DNA of 49,468 bases from Chloroflexota bacterium (GTDB taxonomy: Bacteria > Chloroflexota > UBA11872 > UBA12225): positions 1 to 49,468 of the forward strand of contig JACQGX010000005.1 in assembly GCA_016199265.1 (NCBI GenBank), written 5' to 3'. A program made the translations under genes and the position numbers. Within the stretch, counting starts at the first letter, position 1; each line of letters starts with the position of its first letter. This document shows positions 7,405 through 17,122 of the stretch, piece by piece. The notes under the pieces are model-generated. The model saw nothing but the letters and a program-made list of their open reading frames with translations. It did no database searches and was not told the origin of the DNA.

Positions 7405-8757
7405 ATGTCGCAGATCACCCGACGCACGTTCGTGCGCAGGGCCGGTGCGGCCGGCGTTGGCGGAGCCGCCGCCGCCATCGCGGCGTGCAGCGCGCCTGGC
7501 GCCGAGAGGCCGGTCCAGTCCAAGGGCCCGGTCACGATCAAGCTGGCGATGTGGAATTACCGTCCGGACATCGTCCGCTCCAACCTCGATCGCTTCGAGC
7601 AAGAGCACCCCGGCGTCAAGGTCGACGGCCCGGAGACCGGGGACTGCTGCGCCAAGTACCGCGAGCGGATGAACACCAACTTCGTCGGCGGCTACCCAAT
7701 GGACGCGATGTACATGCGCGACGAGGACGTGGCCGAATGGGCCGAGGCGAAATGGATTCTCCCGCTCGACAAGATGCCCGGCGCGAAGGACCTGGCCAAG
7801 GACGAGTACGGCTTCGTCCATGAGCAGACGCACTACAAAGGCACACGGTACGGCACGATCTACTACATTGGTCTGCAGGAGATGCTCTACAACAAGCAGC
7901 ACCTCGCCGAAATCGGCGCCAAGGAGCCGCCGCAAACCTACGACAAACTCCGCGAGTTGGGACTGCAGCTCAAGCGCCAGCGCATCGTCGAGTTCCCGAT
8001 CTGGGGGACGCCGAGCGAGGGTTTGCTCGAGGTGGCCTACCTCGCCAGCGGCAAGCGCATGTTCGACGCCCAGAACAACGCGACGTTCGGCAAGGACCCG
8101 CTCTTCAAGCAACTCGTCGAGTGGCACGTGCGTGCCTTCCAGGGTGACAAGATCTTCGGCTCGCAGCCGGACGTGCAGGCGCCGTTCGAAAACGGCATGT
8201 CGTCGTTTGCCTGGACGTCGTTCTACGACCTCAAGCGGCTGAACGGGATGGCCAGCGGCGCCGTCGCGGGGAAAGCCGGCGGCGGCGCCGCCGGGCAGCT
8301 CATGAACGCGGTCAACCCGTCGTTCGTGCCCGGCAAGACGGGTGGCTCGGGCATCTGCCGTCAGTACGCCGTCGCCAAGAACACCAAGTACCCGCTCGAA
8401 TGCTGGAAGCTGATCTATTTCCTCGGCGGCAAGGATGGCGCCGGCAAGTACTCGGTGGCCAAGCGGTGGTGGCTCGAGCAGGGGCTCTGGTTCGGCTACA
8501 AGCCGCTCGAGCAGGACCCGGAGGTACGGCGGTCGGCCGATGGATGGGGCGACATCGTCGCCGCCGGTAAGGTCATCCAGGCCGCTGCCCCCCGTCCCGG
8601 CATCACTGCGCCGTGGTCCGATCAGTGGCGCAAGGACTTCACCGCCGTGATCAAGGACGTCATGGAGGGTAAGCTGTCGTCCAAAGACGGTATCGAGCGC
8701 GGCGGCCAGCTTTGGGACCAGGGCAAGGCCGATTTCGAGCGCTCCCACGGACGCTGA
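7405..8757 (+). CDS. Sugar ABC transporter substrate-binding lipoprotein
   Basis: A 450-residue family 1 extracellular solute-binding protein starting at ATG 7405 after AAGGAGG. It has a Tat-type leader (TRRTFVRRAG at 5-14) and a lipobox ending at Cys28 (AAAIAAC), so it should be exported folded and anchored to the membrane. Family hallmarks include 'VTIKLAMWNYRPD' (first strand), 'RFEQEHPGVKV', 'DAMYMRDEDVAEW', 'GLQEMLYNKQHL' and 'PLECWKLIYFLGG'. It captures a sugar or oligosaccharide and passes it to an ABC permease, but no permease or ATPase gene is adjacent. It is the only intact copy among the binding-protein genes in the left third. The flanking ACCTCAAC sites suggest specific regulation. 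Confidence 0.92.
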   Translation: MSQITRRTFVRRAGAAGVGGAAAAIAACSAPGAERPVQSKGPVTIKLAMWNYRPDIVRSNLDRFEQEHPGVKVDGPETGDCCAKYRERMNTNFVGGYPMDAMYMRDEDVAEWAEAKWILPLDKMPGAKDLAKDEYGFVHEQTHYKGTRYGTIYYIGLQEMLYNKQHLAEIGAKEPPQTYDKLRELGLQLKRQRIVEFPIWGTPSEGLLEVAYLASGKRMFDAQNNATFGKDPLFKQLVEWHVRAFQGDKIFGSQPDVQAPFENGMSSFAWTSFYDLKRLNGMASGAVAGKAGGGAAGQLMNAVNPSFVPGKTGGSGICRQYAVAKNTKYPLECWKLIYFLGGKDGAGKYSVAKRWWLEQGLWFGYKPLEQDPEVRRSADGWGDIVAAGKVIQAAAPRPGITAPWSDQWRKDFTAVIKDVMEGKLSSKDGIERGGQLWDQGKADFERSHGR

Positions 8758-8788
8758 CCGGCCGGCGCCTGCGGCACGCGCGGCGGCG

Positions 8789-11647
8789 TCAGTACCAATC
8801 GCTCCAACTGCCGATCACCCGCCGCGTGCCGCCAAAGCGGTCGCGGAACATGGCGAGGATGGCCGCACCGGCGAGAAGGAGGAGGGCGACGACGCCGAAG
8901 ACGGCGTAGAGCGGGATCTGTTGCAGCAGGAGCAGTAGCGCTCGGAGCGCGCCAACAGCGACTGCGCCGGCGCCAAACACGACGAGCACGCGCTGGCGCA
9001 GCGCGATACCGCCGAGGACGGCCGCCACGCCTTCGAGCACGACAACCGCTGCGTAAAGCGCGTAAGCGCCCCGCTCGGCGAAGCTCTGGTATGCGCTCGT
9101 CCCGAGCAGCAGCGCCGCACCGGCGGCGACGAGCAGCCGGTGGGTGTCCGGGCCGGCGTCGATACGGCTATCGTGCGGGAGCTGCACGCCCGCCCACACC
9201 AGCCAAAGGCCCGGCACTGCCACGTACCATTGCGGATTCGCGGCCCCAGTATAGCGCGCGATCCAGAAGGTGCCGGCGGCAAGCGCCCCACCGGCGGCGT
9301 ATTCCAACGCGGGCAAACCGTAACGGTGGCCATCGACGAAGAGCATCAGCGCGAGCGATAGGAGCGCCGCGAGCGCGGCGAGGGCACCTGGGTTGCCGGC
9401 CTCGAGAAACTCCGGCACAGCCACACACAACACGGCGGTGAGGGCTGCTCCGATCAGCGCCGCCGGGCGATGCACACGCACCCACTCCCGCTCGAGCGCT
9501 TGTACCGGCTCCCGCACCACCTCCGGTACCCCCGGTACCACCCCCCGCCCATCCTCGCTGCGCCGATCCCCGGCGTCGGTAGCCGCTGCCTCGAGCACAC
9601 GCGGCGATTCGCCGCGCGCGCCACGCCGCTGCCACCACTCCCAGGCGACGCCGCCGACATACACCACCCAGGTAGCGGCCGCGAGCGCCGGCGGCACGTA
9701 CGCCGGCGGCGTCGCGGCGGCGTCAAACAACGCGACCAGGCCCCCACCCGCGGCGAACGTGGCGACGACGACGCCAATGGGGAAGTGCTCCACGGCAGCG
9801 GCGACGTAGACGGCGAAGGCGTAAACCAGCAACGCCCAGCCCAGCATATCGCTCTTGTCTTGGAAGAACAGTCCGGCGACGATCCACGTGGCGTTCACGG
9901 CGGCCGCGCCGTAGAGCGGCACCGTCCAGCGCTGCCCCGCGAACCGCCCGGTAACCAGCGCGGCGATGGCGTGCACGACGGGGAGCGGCGTGTACGCCGT
10001 CAGCAGGCCGGCGAACGTGGGACGTGGGGGAGGCGGTACGACCAGCTTGACGAGCCAGTACCAGGCGAGGCTCGAGGCGACGCCGGTGAACAGCAGCCAG
10101 GCCGGGTACGAGGTATCGACGGCGAGCAGGATACCCAACGCGGCGACGGCCAGGAAGATCGATGCCTGGAGCCAATCCGGCTGCGTGGTCAGGACCAGAC
10201 AGATGGCGGCCTGAACGGCCGCCAGGCCGCGCACGGCCGATGGGAGCGCCGCGGGCGGGAGGCGGCGCGCCGCGAGCGCATAGAGCCACGCGAGAAAGAG
10301 CAGCGCGAGCGAGCCCACCGTCTCACTCCACTCGAGCGCCTCGCCGGCCGAAACCACGGCCAAGGTAAGCAGGAACGCGACCAGCACCGTGAGCCGCCTG
10401 CGCTCGGAGCGCCACAGGTACACGCTGTAGCCAAGCGTCAGTCCGGCCAGCAGCGCGGTAGGCCGCCACTGCACGATCCAGCGAGGCGCCTCGGACCGAA
10501 GAGAAAGCGCGGTGGAGTCGCGCAGCTCCGCAGGCACGCCCAAGAAGGTCCACGCGAGCGCGAAAAGAGCGGTGCCGTGCACAAAATACTCTGCCGGCGA
10601 CGTAAACACCTTGGCAAACGGCGCGGCGGGCGCAGCGGGGGACGAGCCGCTGCGGCGTAGCCACGCCGGACGATGCGCCGCCAGCACGTACAGCAGCATG
10701 AGCGGCGCGAGGCCGGCGCCACGCCAGACGTCGAGGCCCAGAACGTTCAACGCGCCGAGCCAACCGACCGCGACGGCAGCCAGGCTCAAGGTGGCGTACC
10801 CCACCGAGTCGAGCTTCGCCGCGAGCGCGCCATAGAGCAGGGCACAGCAGGCGCCGGCGACCGTCACCGCCAGCTCGACCGAGATGCCATACTGCCTGAG
10901 GACGAGAAAGACGTAGGCGGCGACAAACACCAGCGGGACCATGAGGGCAAAGATCGCCAGGTACGTCGTCCCCACGAGGCGCAGCTTCGGCGTTTTCAGG
11001 CAAACCCAGGCGGCAGCGCCGAACACCAGGTCGAGCGCGAGCACGGCGGCGAAGCGCACGAGGCCGCCGAACGTATCGGCACCGTACACCTCGAAGAGCA
11101 GCGTCGCCACGATCAGCAGAAACGCGCCGACGTACGAGACGATGAGAATACTCCGGTCGGCCAGGAACTCCTGAAGAGAGAAGGCTCCGCCGGGCGCCGC
11201 TGCAAGCGCCGGTGCAGGTTCGCTGGGACGTGGCGCTGCACGTGGTGCCGCCGCGAGGCCGGCGCGCGCGCTGGCGATGGATCGCGTCGACGCGGCAGCG
11301 GCCGCTGCCGCCAGCGCCTCCCACCGCTGCCAGTACCGCTCGCGCAGCGCGGCGAGCGCTTCGTCGGTCACGGGCCCAAAAGGCTCGAGCCGGCTCAGCT
11401 CATCCCGGATCACAGCCAGCCGCGTGCGCTCGTCGACACCCGCCGCGATCTGCTCCGGCAACCCGTCTCCCGGCTGCGCTGCCTCCAGTTCGTCTGATCC
11501 GGCCGGTCCGGCCCGTCTCGCTGGCGTGGCTGGCGCCGGTTCGCCGGGAGCGGCGTGGGCATCCGATGCCCCCAATGGGCGCAGTGGCTCGCGTGGCACA
11601 GGCCCCTCCTGCGCCAGGAACCGGAGAATTCTGTCGAGCAGTCCCAT
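8789..11647 (-). CDS. Very large polytopic membrane protein
   Basis: About 952 residues. An N-terminal soluble part (about 1-165) is Ala/Pro/Glu-rich and contains a helical segment 'RLAVIRDELSRLEPFG...YWQRWEALAAAAAAAS'. It is followed by an almost continuous series of hydrophobic segments (more than 20), e.g. 'SILIVSYVGAFLLIVATLLF', 'LAIFALMVPLVFVAAYVFLV', 'VFGVVALLLLAGAAILAMF'. A Glu/Arg-rich cytosolic loop near residue 650 splits the two halves. The architecture matches large actinobacterial/chloroflexal membrane proteins annotated as SCO7613-C-terminal-like or DUF2157-like; that assignment is recall and uncertain. The GGGAG before the double ATG at 11650/11647 favours one of these over the upstream ATG at 11665. 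It converges on the binding-protein gene, with a 31-bp gap. Confidence 0.85.
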   Translation of the reverse strand: MGLLDRILRFLAQEGPVPREPLRPLGASDAHAAPGEPAPATPARRAGPAGSDELEAAQPGDGLPEQIAAGVDERTRLAVIRDELSRLEPFGPVTDEALAALRERYWQRWEALAAAAAAASTRSIASARAGLAAAPRAAPRPSEPAPALAAAPGGAFSLQEFLADRSILIVSYVGAFLLIVATLLFEVYGADTFGGLVRFAAVLALDLVFGAAAWVCLKTPKLRLVGTTYLAIFALMVPLVFVAAYVFLVLRQYGISVELAVTVAGACCALLYGALAAKLDSVGYATLSLAAVAVGWLGALNVLGLDVWRGAGLAPLMLLYVLAAHRPAWLRRSGSSPAAPAAPFAKVFTSPAEYFVHGTALFALAWTFLGVPAELRDSTALSLRSEAPRWIVQWRPTALLAGLTLGYSVYLWRSERRRLTVLVAFLLTLAVVSAGEALEWSETVGSLALLFLAWLYALAARRLPPAALPSAVRGLAAVQAAICLVLTTQPDWLQASIFLAVAALGILLAVDTSYPAWLLFTGVASSLAWYWLVKLVVPPPPRPTFAGLLTAYTPLPVVHAIAALVTGRFAGQRWTVPLYGAAAVNATWIVAGLFFQDKSDMLGWALLVYAFAVYVAAAVEHFPIGVVVATFAAGGGLVALFDAAATPPAYVPPALAAATWVVYVGGVAWEWWQRRGARGESPRVLEAAATDAGDRRSEDGRGVVPGVPEVVREPVQALEREWVRVHRPAALIGAALTAVLCVAVPEFLEAGNPGALAALAALLSLALMLFVDGHRYGLPALEYAAGGALAAGTFWIARYTGAANPQWYVAVPGLWLVWAGVQLPHDSRIDAGPDTHRLLVAAGAALLLGTSAYQSFAERGAYALYAAVVVLEGVAAVLGGIALRQRVLVVFGAGAVAVGALRALLLLLQQIPLYAVFGVVALLLLAGAAILAMFRDRFGGTRRVIGSWSDWY

Positions 11648-11765
11648 CATCCGCTCCCTGACCAGCATATGGTCTGGTGTACTGTGCTGGACAGCCCATC
11701 ATAGCCGCCCCAACGCAGATCAGAGAACAAAGGGGACGATGGGCACAGGCCGCACAGTCTGGCAA

Positions 11766-11893
11766 GGGTGCAGGCAAACGATCCGGACACGCCGTAGGGG
11801 CCGACCTGGGTGTCGGCCCAGGAGCGACCGGGCCGACACCCAGGTCGGCCCCTACGGCCACGGCGGCTGCATCCGGAACTTTTGCCTGCGCCC
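11766..11893. mobile_element. Nested palindromic element, copy 2 (MITE-like)
   Basis: This 128-bp element has the same outer ends as 424-555: terminal inverted repeats 11766-11786 and 11873-11893 (GGGTGCAGGC ... GCCTGCGCCC). It encloses a different, perfect 29-bp inverted repeat (11791-11819 and 11830-11858) around a 10-base loop. The inner arms share the GTAGGGGC tip with copy 1 but then diverge. It fills most of the 301-bp spacer between the membrane-protein gene and the oxidoreductase gene. Confidence 0.78.
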
Positions 11894-11948
11894 TCCTGGC
11901 AACGTCCGGTGGCCGGCGCGTAGACTCACCGCCACGGAGTAAGAAAGA

Positions 11949-13190
11949 ATGGTTTACCGTGCCGGACTGATCGGCTGCGGCGGCGTCAGTCGCAGCCACT
12001 CGGCGGGTCTGCAGGCCGCGCGCAACGTCGAGTTGGTCACATTGGCCGACGTGTACGAGCCGAACCTCGAAACCGCGGGGAAAGCGTACGGCGTCGACCG
12101 GTTGTACACCGACTTCCGCGAGATGATCGAGCGCGAACAGCTTGACATCATCGCCATCTGTACCCAGGCGCCGCAGCACGCGCCGATCGCCATCGCCGCG
12201 GCTGTAATGGGCGTGAAGGGAATCATCTGTGAGAAGCCCATCGCGCTCACGCCGGCCGAAGCCGACGCCATGATCGCGGCGTGCGACCGCGCTGGGACGA
12301 AGCTGGCCATCAACCACCAGACGCGGATGATCCCCAATACCTTCCTGGTGGAGCAGATACTAAAGGAAGGCGTGATCGGTGACCTGCGCGCGGCGCGCCT
12401 GATCGACAAGGGCGGCCGGCCCGCCGGCAACTCGCTGATGGAGCTGCTCACCCACGTCTTCGACCTGCTGCGCATCTATGCCGGCGATCCGGCGTGGGTC
12501 TCTGCCCATCTCACCGTTGGGGCGAGCGGCCCCGGCCGCCAGGACGAGCCGCAGCGGCTGGCCGCTATCGACGACGTCGTCTACAGCCAGACGGCGTGGC
12601 CGCGCGACCGCGACTGCGGCCTCGTGCTCGGCGACCGCTGCAACGCCACCTTCGGCTTTGGCCCGCGTGAGAACTGGCACAACGGGCTGACCGCGAGCCT
12701 GGAGTCGTACTTCCAACCGATTCGCAGCTCCACCGGCGAGCCCTGGCACCCCAATCTGGAACTGGTGGGGACCGATGGCATCCTGTTCCTCGGCGGCACG
12801 AGCAACCACGTCGACGTCTATCTGCACCGCGGTGCGTGGGCCCCGCCGGGCAAGCTGGAGCGCTTCGATGCGCCACCCAGGGAGATCGCGCCGGGGCCGT
12901 ACCAGGAGCGCGGCCAACAGGCTCCCTACCACACCGGCATGGTCGAGGAGCTGGTCGCCGCCATCGAACAGGGGCGCGAGCACCGCAGCAGCGGCCGCGC
13001 TGGCCGCTGGGCGCTGGAGATGATCATGGGCGTCTACGAGTCGCATCGTCGCGGCGGCGCCAGGGTCGAGCTGCCGCTGGCGTACCGCGGGCATCCGCTG
13101 CAGCGCTGGCTCGAGGAAGACGGCAGGCCGCTGCCACCGAAGCCCGAGGCACGGGTGAAAGTCCTCAACGTGCCGGCGCCGGTCGGATGA
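11949..13190 (+). CDS. Gfo/Idh/MocA-family oxidoreductase
   Basis: A 413-residue NAD(P)-dependent sugar dehydrogenase-like protein. The N-terminal Rossmann fold has G9-C-G-G12 in 'AGLIGCGGVSRSH', and the family EKP motif is at 95-97 ('CEKPIALTP'). The substrate-side region has 'NHQTRMIPN' and 'LMELLTHVFDLLR', where His would be the catalytic base of the family. The enzymes oxidise or epimerise sugars, inositols or their acids; the substrate cannot be read here. GGAG lies about 10 bases before ATG 11949. A sulfatase gene follows 91 bases downstream on the same strand, so the pair probably forms a unit for a sulfated sugar. Confidence 0.92.
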   Translation: MVYRAGLIGCGGVSRSHSAGLQAARNVELVTLADVYEPNLETAGKAYGVDRLYTDFREMIEREQLDIIAICTQAPQHAPIAIAAAVMGVKGIICEKPIALTPAEADAMIAACDRAGTKLAINHQTRMIPNTFLVEQILKEGVIGDLRAARLIDKGGRPAGNSLMELLTHVFDLLRIYAGDPAWVSAHLTVGASGPGRQDEPQRLAAIDDVVYSQTAWPRDRDCGLVLGDRCNATFGFGPRENWHNGLTASLESYFQPIRSSTGEPWHPNLELVGTDGILFLGGTSNHVDVYLHRGAWAPPGKLERFDAPPREIAPGPYQERGQQAPYHTGMVEELVAAIEQGREHRSSGRAGRWALEMIMGVYESHRRGGARVELPLAYRGHPLQRWLEEDGRPLPPKPEARVKVLNVPAPVG

Positions 13191-13281
13191 CCAAACCCGA
13201 GCACGGCGACCGCCGGCGTGGCCGAGCCGTCCAACTGGCAGTCGCCGGGTGTTTCGCACGATTGCTCACAAGGAGTGGAGC

Positions 13282-14787
13282 GTGGGAGCGGGAAAACCGC
13301 GTGACAGAGCACCAAACGTCGTCTTGTTCATCAGCGACCAGCAACGGGCCGACACGATGCCCGGCGTGCGCGCCGCGCCGGGCATCCAGACGCCGCACTT
13401 GGAGTGGCTTGCCCGCCAGGGGACGCTCTTTCGGAACGCGTACTGCGTCACACCCATGTGCTCGCCGGCGCGCGCCTCACTGCTGTCGGGGTTGTACCCG
13501 CACACGACGGGAATGGTGTCCAACCACCAGGAGCGGCCGATCTCCAACGAGCTGCACCTCTCGCCGGACGTCAAGCTGCTGGCCGACTACCTCCAGCCGC
13601 TGGGGTACGCCTGCGCCTACACCGGCAAGTGGCACCTCGGCACCGGGGGCGACCGCCGAGGCTTCGCCGACTTGGTGACGCGATCTGGCGACTACGACAC
13701 CGACGGGCCCGAGCAGAACGAAATTCTACGCTTCTGTGACCGAGTGGGCGTAGACATCGGCGGGAAGGCGCTGGGCTACGACGTCGATCCCGCCGGCTAC
13801 GATCCGCACACGCGCGTCGGCGCCTCGCTATTGCCGCTGGCGTGGCATCCCTCGACGCTCGACGCCGTCCGCGCCGCACAATTCGTCCGGCAAATGGCGC
13901 ACGATCTACGACCGTTCCTACTCGTCTACTCGTGCCACGAACCCCATCCGCCCTTCGTCAGTCCGCGGCCATTCGCCCAAATGTACGCGCACCTCCGCGA
14001 CCAGATGCCCCTGCCCGAAACGCGGCGCGACGACCATGGTCCGAGACTCCTGCGGCATCGGCCGGACTGGCAGCTCAAGCCGGTGGCGGAGTACGACGAC
14101 GACGAACTGCGGGCGATGTGGGCCGCCTACTACGGCGCCGTGAGCTACGTCGATTACCTCGTTGGCACCATCCTGGCCGCGCTGATCGAGACCGACCAGT
14201 TCAACGACACGCTCTTCATCTATACGTCCGATCACGGCGAGATGCTCGGCAGCCACGGCTTGCTGCTCAAGGGCGCGGTGCTCTACGAGGAACTGGTGAA
14301 CATCCCGCTCTTGATCAGACCGCCACGCGGGCTCGATGCGCCGCACGAGACGCGGCGGCTGGTGAGCCACGTCGATCTCGCGCCGACGATCCTCGAATGG
14401 TGCGGCGCAGACGTGCCCCACGCGCTGCAGGGCACCAGCATCCGCGCGCTGGCCGAGGGTGGGGACGAGCCGGCGCACGATGGGATCGCGCTCGAATACC
14501 ACTCCAGCAACTGGGGCGAGCGGCCGGCGCCGCTGCGCAGCTGGTGTACCGAAGACTGGAAGTACGTCGAAACGGTCGGCGGCGATGACGAGTTGTACAA
14601 CTTGCGGGCCGATCCGCTCGAGCGGCACAACCTGATCGACGAGCCGGCGGCTGCCGAAGCACGCGCGGCGATGCAGTCGGCGCTGCACGCCTGGCTCCGG
14701 CAGTCAGGCGACCGTTGGCCGGAAGTACCGGTGCCCGAGCGTGAAGTGCCAAAGGACCCCGGCGGGCCGTGGGCGTCGTACCGCTAG
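13282..14787 (+). CDS. Sulfatase, formylglycine-dependent
   Basis: About 501 residues of the alkaline-phosphatase superfamily. 'APNVVLFISDQQRADTMPG' supplies the first metal ligands. C60 in 'CSPARASLLSG' is the cysteine converted to formylglycine (C-x-P-x-R-x4-G). 'TGKWHLG' and 'YTSDHGEMLGSHGLL' give the further conserved Lys/His and Asp-His ligands. GTG 13282 is chosen because AAGGAG ends 6 bases before it; the in-frame ATG 13249 lacks a ribosome site. No signal peptide is seen, suggesting cytoplasmic action on imported sulfated sugars. A formylglycine-generating enzyme is not in the window. C-terminal 'LRSWCTEDWKYVE' and 'DELYNLRADPLERHNL' are typical of carbohydrate sulfatases. Confidence 0.93.
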   Translation: MGAGKPRDRAPNVVLFISDQQRADTMPGVRAAPGIQTPHLEWLARQGTLFRNAYCVTPMCSPARASLLSGLYPHTTGMVSNHQERPISNELHLSPDVKLLADYLQPLGYACAYTGKWHLGTGGDRRGFADLVTRSGDYDTDGPEQNEILRFCDRVGVDIGGKALGYDVDPAGYDPHTRVGASLLPLAWHPSTLDAVRAAQFVRQMAHDLRPFLLVYSCHEPHPPFVSPRPFAQMYAHLRDQMPLPETRRDDHGPRLLRHRPDWQLKPVAEYDDDELRAMWAAYYGAVSYVDYLVGTILAALIETDQFNDTLFIYTSDHGEMLGSHGLLLKGAVLYEELVNIPLLIRPPRGLDAPHETRRLVSHVDLAPTILEWCGADVPHALQGTSIRALAEGGDEPAHDGIALEYHSSNWGERPAPLRSWCTEDWKYVETVGGDDELYNLRADPLERHNLIDEPAAAEARAAMQSALHAWLRQSGDRWPEVPVPEREVPKDPGGPWASYR

Positions 14788-15100
14788 CCCTGCTTTGGCG
14801 TGGTGCCTCGTAGGGTCGGAAGGCCAGGATGGTAGCCGGTCGCGCAACGCGCCGTCAGGGTAGCGGTCAACGCCGATTCAGGCGGCCAGCGGTCGCTGTG
14901 GGTCCAGGTTCATCAATCGGCTGCTTGCAGCCGAGGCGCCCATCTACAATGCGTGATGGTAGCGTAACCACAGTTCTACCCGAGTCGTGTTGCTGGAGGT
15001 GACGAAGCAGATTAACGACGCCCTCCTGTAGCCGCCTGCATAGCGTGGGGAGATGGCAGAATCAGCCGCCGCCAAAGGCGATTCCCCGGTCACGGCTGGG
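14788..15100. other. Spacer between convergent genes, nothing recognised
   Basis: A 313-bp gap between the sulfatase stop and the stop of the leftward glycoside-hydrolase-like gene. I see no convincing coding frame, RNA gene or long inverted repeat in it. Confidence 0.5.
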
Positions 15101-17122
15101 TCATGGCCGATAGGTCAGCGCAAAGCTGCCCGCGCGGGGCCGGTCTCCCAGTCCGCTGACCCGGAACCCCTTGGGTGGCAGCTTGCCATCAGGGCCGTCG
15201 CGCTCGCGCAGGCCGAAGTTGATGGCCACCTGGATGCCGGACGCGAAGCGCGTGACTTGGACCTCGTGATCGTCCGACAGGAAAGCGTGCGACTCCATCT
15301 CGTCAAAGGCAACGTGGCGAACTACCTTGCCCGTTGCCTCGTGTGCCATGGCGATCCGCCCGCGCCAGGCGGGGTAGTCGTGCACGTTCAGAAAGTACAG
15401 TGGCGGGACGCCCAGCAGGAGGTCGCGTAGCAGCTTGTCGGTGAAGTCGGTGCCGCGAGTCGCCGTGTAGTCGTCGATGGCGTGGCAATAGGCAACGGCG
15501 GCATCGTGAAAGACCAGGTGCCAGAGCGGCACGGGGAAGGTGCGCAAGACTGTGGGGGCGGTAATCGGGATGCTCATGCCGTTGCAGTATTCCACCTCGG
15601 GTACGGCGTACGACTGCAAGTGTTCGCCCCCGTAGACCAGCCCGAGCGAGTGCAGGTACCGGGCGACCTCACGGCGATTGGCGCGGTCTTGGGCGCGGGT
15701 GAGCGGGTGCAGGGGCGAGTAGCACTCCTTCCAACGGATGTTGACGCAGTCGACGTAGGTCGCCAGCAGGCCCAGCTCGCGGACCACCTCCGGCATGAAG
15801 CGGTGCAGCAGCGGCACGAATTGGCTGGAGCAGACGCGGTTCCAGCGGCCGCCGACTTGCGGATGCCCCGGCTCGGTCCAGTTCATCAGCGAGGCGTCCC
15901 AGTGCGGCGACTCCTCGAGCAGCGCGGTCACGTCGTTGTAGAGGGCAAACAGGTATCCGGCGTCGTGCGCCGCCTGGATCGCCGCTCTCAGGTCCTTGAT
16001 CGGGCCGGGCGCGGTGTCGAAGGGAAGGGCATGCGGCGGCTGCCGCGTGAACGCCCCCCAGAGGTGCACGAACGCCGCGGGGAGCTGGAGGGCACCGTGG
16101 AGGTCGCGTACGATGCGCGCCACGTCCGCGTATCGGTAGCTATAGGTCGGGTACGTCGGCGGGTGGTGCGGATAGCCGCCGTAGAGCGCAATGCAGGGCG
16201 CGCCGGCCAACCGGGCCGCCGCCGGGCGCTCCGACGCCTTTTCGCGCAGCGTCTTGAGCTCGCCGATGGCGCGCGCGTACCGACGATAGCGCTTGGCCAT
16301 CGCCACGTAGTCCAGGTCCGGGCCGAAGACGAACCGCGCCCGACGCGGATAGCCCAGTGTGCTCCGACTCGACAGCCACTTGGGCGAGACGGCAGCGATG
16401 CGGGGCAGCGGTGAGACTTCGCCGCGCGCGTCGTAGGCGTGCTGCAAGTTGTAATTGGCCACCGTCTGTAGCGCGACGTCGTCCGCTGTCTCCAGGATGC
16501 ACAGGAAACCGCCGGCGCCGTTCTGGCCCCCTGCATCCCGCTGCACGCCGTACCAGGGCATCGAGGGGAACGGGATCTCGTTCAGCGCGGTATCTCCCCG
16601 TGAACGGTCCTCGAACTCCCAGAAGTTCACCGTCGCCAGGTCAACGTAGCCCGTGGGGACGAGCGTACCGGACCAGAACGGCAGGACGAGCGCTCCCGGC
16701 TCGACGATCGTCGTCAGCGCGCCGAAACGCAGCGGGTATTGGATCGCCACGAGCGCGAAGCGATCCTCGTCCAAGCGCACCTCGTCCAGTGTGAGCAGCA
16801 ATTCCGGTTCGCCCTCTGCTAATTCGAGCCGCGCCACCACCCGGCTGCCCGACACCTCCGTCCCATCGGCGCCACTGAGCTCGTCGAACGTGATGCGTGC
16901 GCCGGCCGCGGTGCGCTCCACCGCGATGGCGAGCGAGCGAGAGAGGTCGCAGGCGATCCTGGCGCCGCCGGCCTGCGCCTCCACCACGACCTCGCCGGCG
17001 GAGCGGAACCACGGATCCGGTACCCACTCGACGCCGCTGGTTTTGTCGACGACCGCAAACCAGCCGCGCTCGCCGTCGATGGTCACCTGCAGCCGGTCGT
17101 GCTCCACGATGGTGCCGGTCAT
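15101..17122 (-). CDS. Glycoside-hydrolase-like protein (DUF6259/DUF5696-like)
   Basis: A 673-residue protein with an N-terminal beta-sandwich (about 1-230: 'GWFAVVDKTSGVEWVPDPWF', 'RITFDELSGADG') followed by a TIM-barrel-like half. The latter includes 'YVAMAKRYRRYARAIGELKTL', 'DLRAAIQAAHDAGYLFALYND', 'LLATYVDCVNIRWKECYS' and 'GLVYGGEHLQSYAVPEVEY'. Acidic residues in the last two motifs are candidates for the catalytic pair. The arrangement resembles uncharacterised glycosidases related to clans acting on alpha-linked galactose/GalNAc; the substrate is not known. ATG 17122 overlaps the upstream stop by one base (TGATG) with GGAGG ahead, so translation is coupled to the PLP-enzyme gene. It is the last gene of the GntR-led operon. 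Confidence 0.72.
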   Translation of the reverse strand: MTGTIVEHDRLQVTIDGERGWFAVVDKTSGVEWVPDPWFRSAGEVVVEAQAGGARIACDLSRSLAIAVERTAAGARITFDELSGADGTEVSGSRVVARLELAEGEPELLLTLDEVRLDEDRFALVAIQYPLRFGALTTIVEPGALVLPFWSGTLVPTGYVDLATVNFWEFEDRSRGDTALNEIPFPSMPWYGVQRDAGGQNGAGGFLCILETADDVALQTVANYNLQHAYDARGEVSPLPRIAAVSPKWLSSRSTLGYPRRARFVFGPDLDYVAMAKRYRRYARAIGELKTLREKASERPAAARLAGAPCIALYGGYPHHPPTYPTYSYRYADVARIVRDLHGALQLPAAFVHLWGAFTRQPPHALPFDTAPGPIKDLRAAIQAAHDAGYLFALYNDVTALLEESPHWDASLMNWTEPGHPQVGGRWNRVCSSQFVPLLHRFMPEVVRELGLLATYVDCVNIRWKECYSPLHPLTRAQDRANRREVARYLHSLGLVYGGEHLQSYAVPEVEYCNGMSIPITAPTVLRTFPVPLWHLVFHDAAVAYCHAIDDYTATRGTDFTDKLLRDLLLGVPPLYFLNVHDYPAWRGRIAMAHEATGKVVRHVAFDEMESHAFLSDDHEVQVTRFASGIQVAINFGLRERDGPDGKLPPKGFRVSGLGDRPRAGSFALTYRP

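Noticed and set aside
7258-8748. 496-codon leftward open frame
   Set aside because: Exact antisense of the intact binding-protein gene; low-complexity composition typical of shadows.
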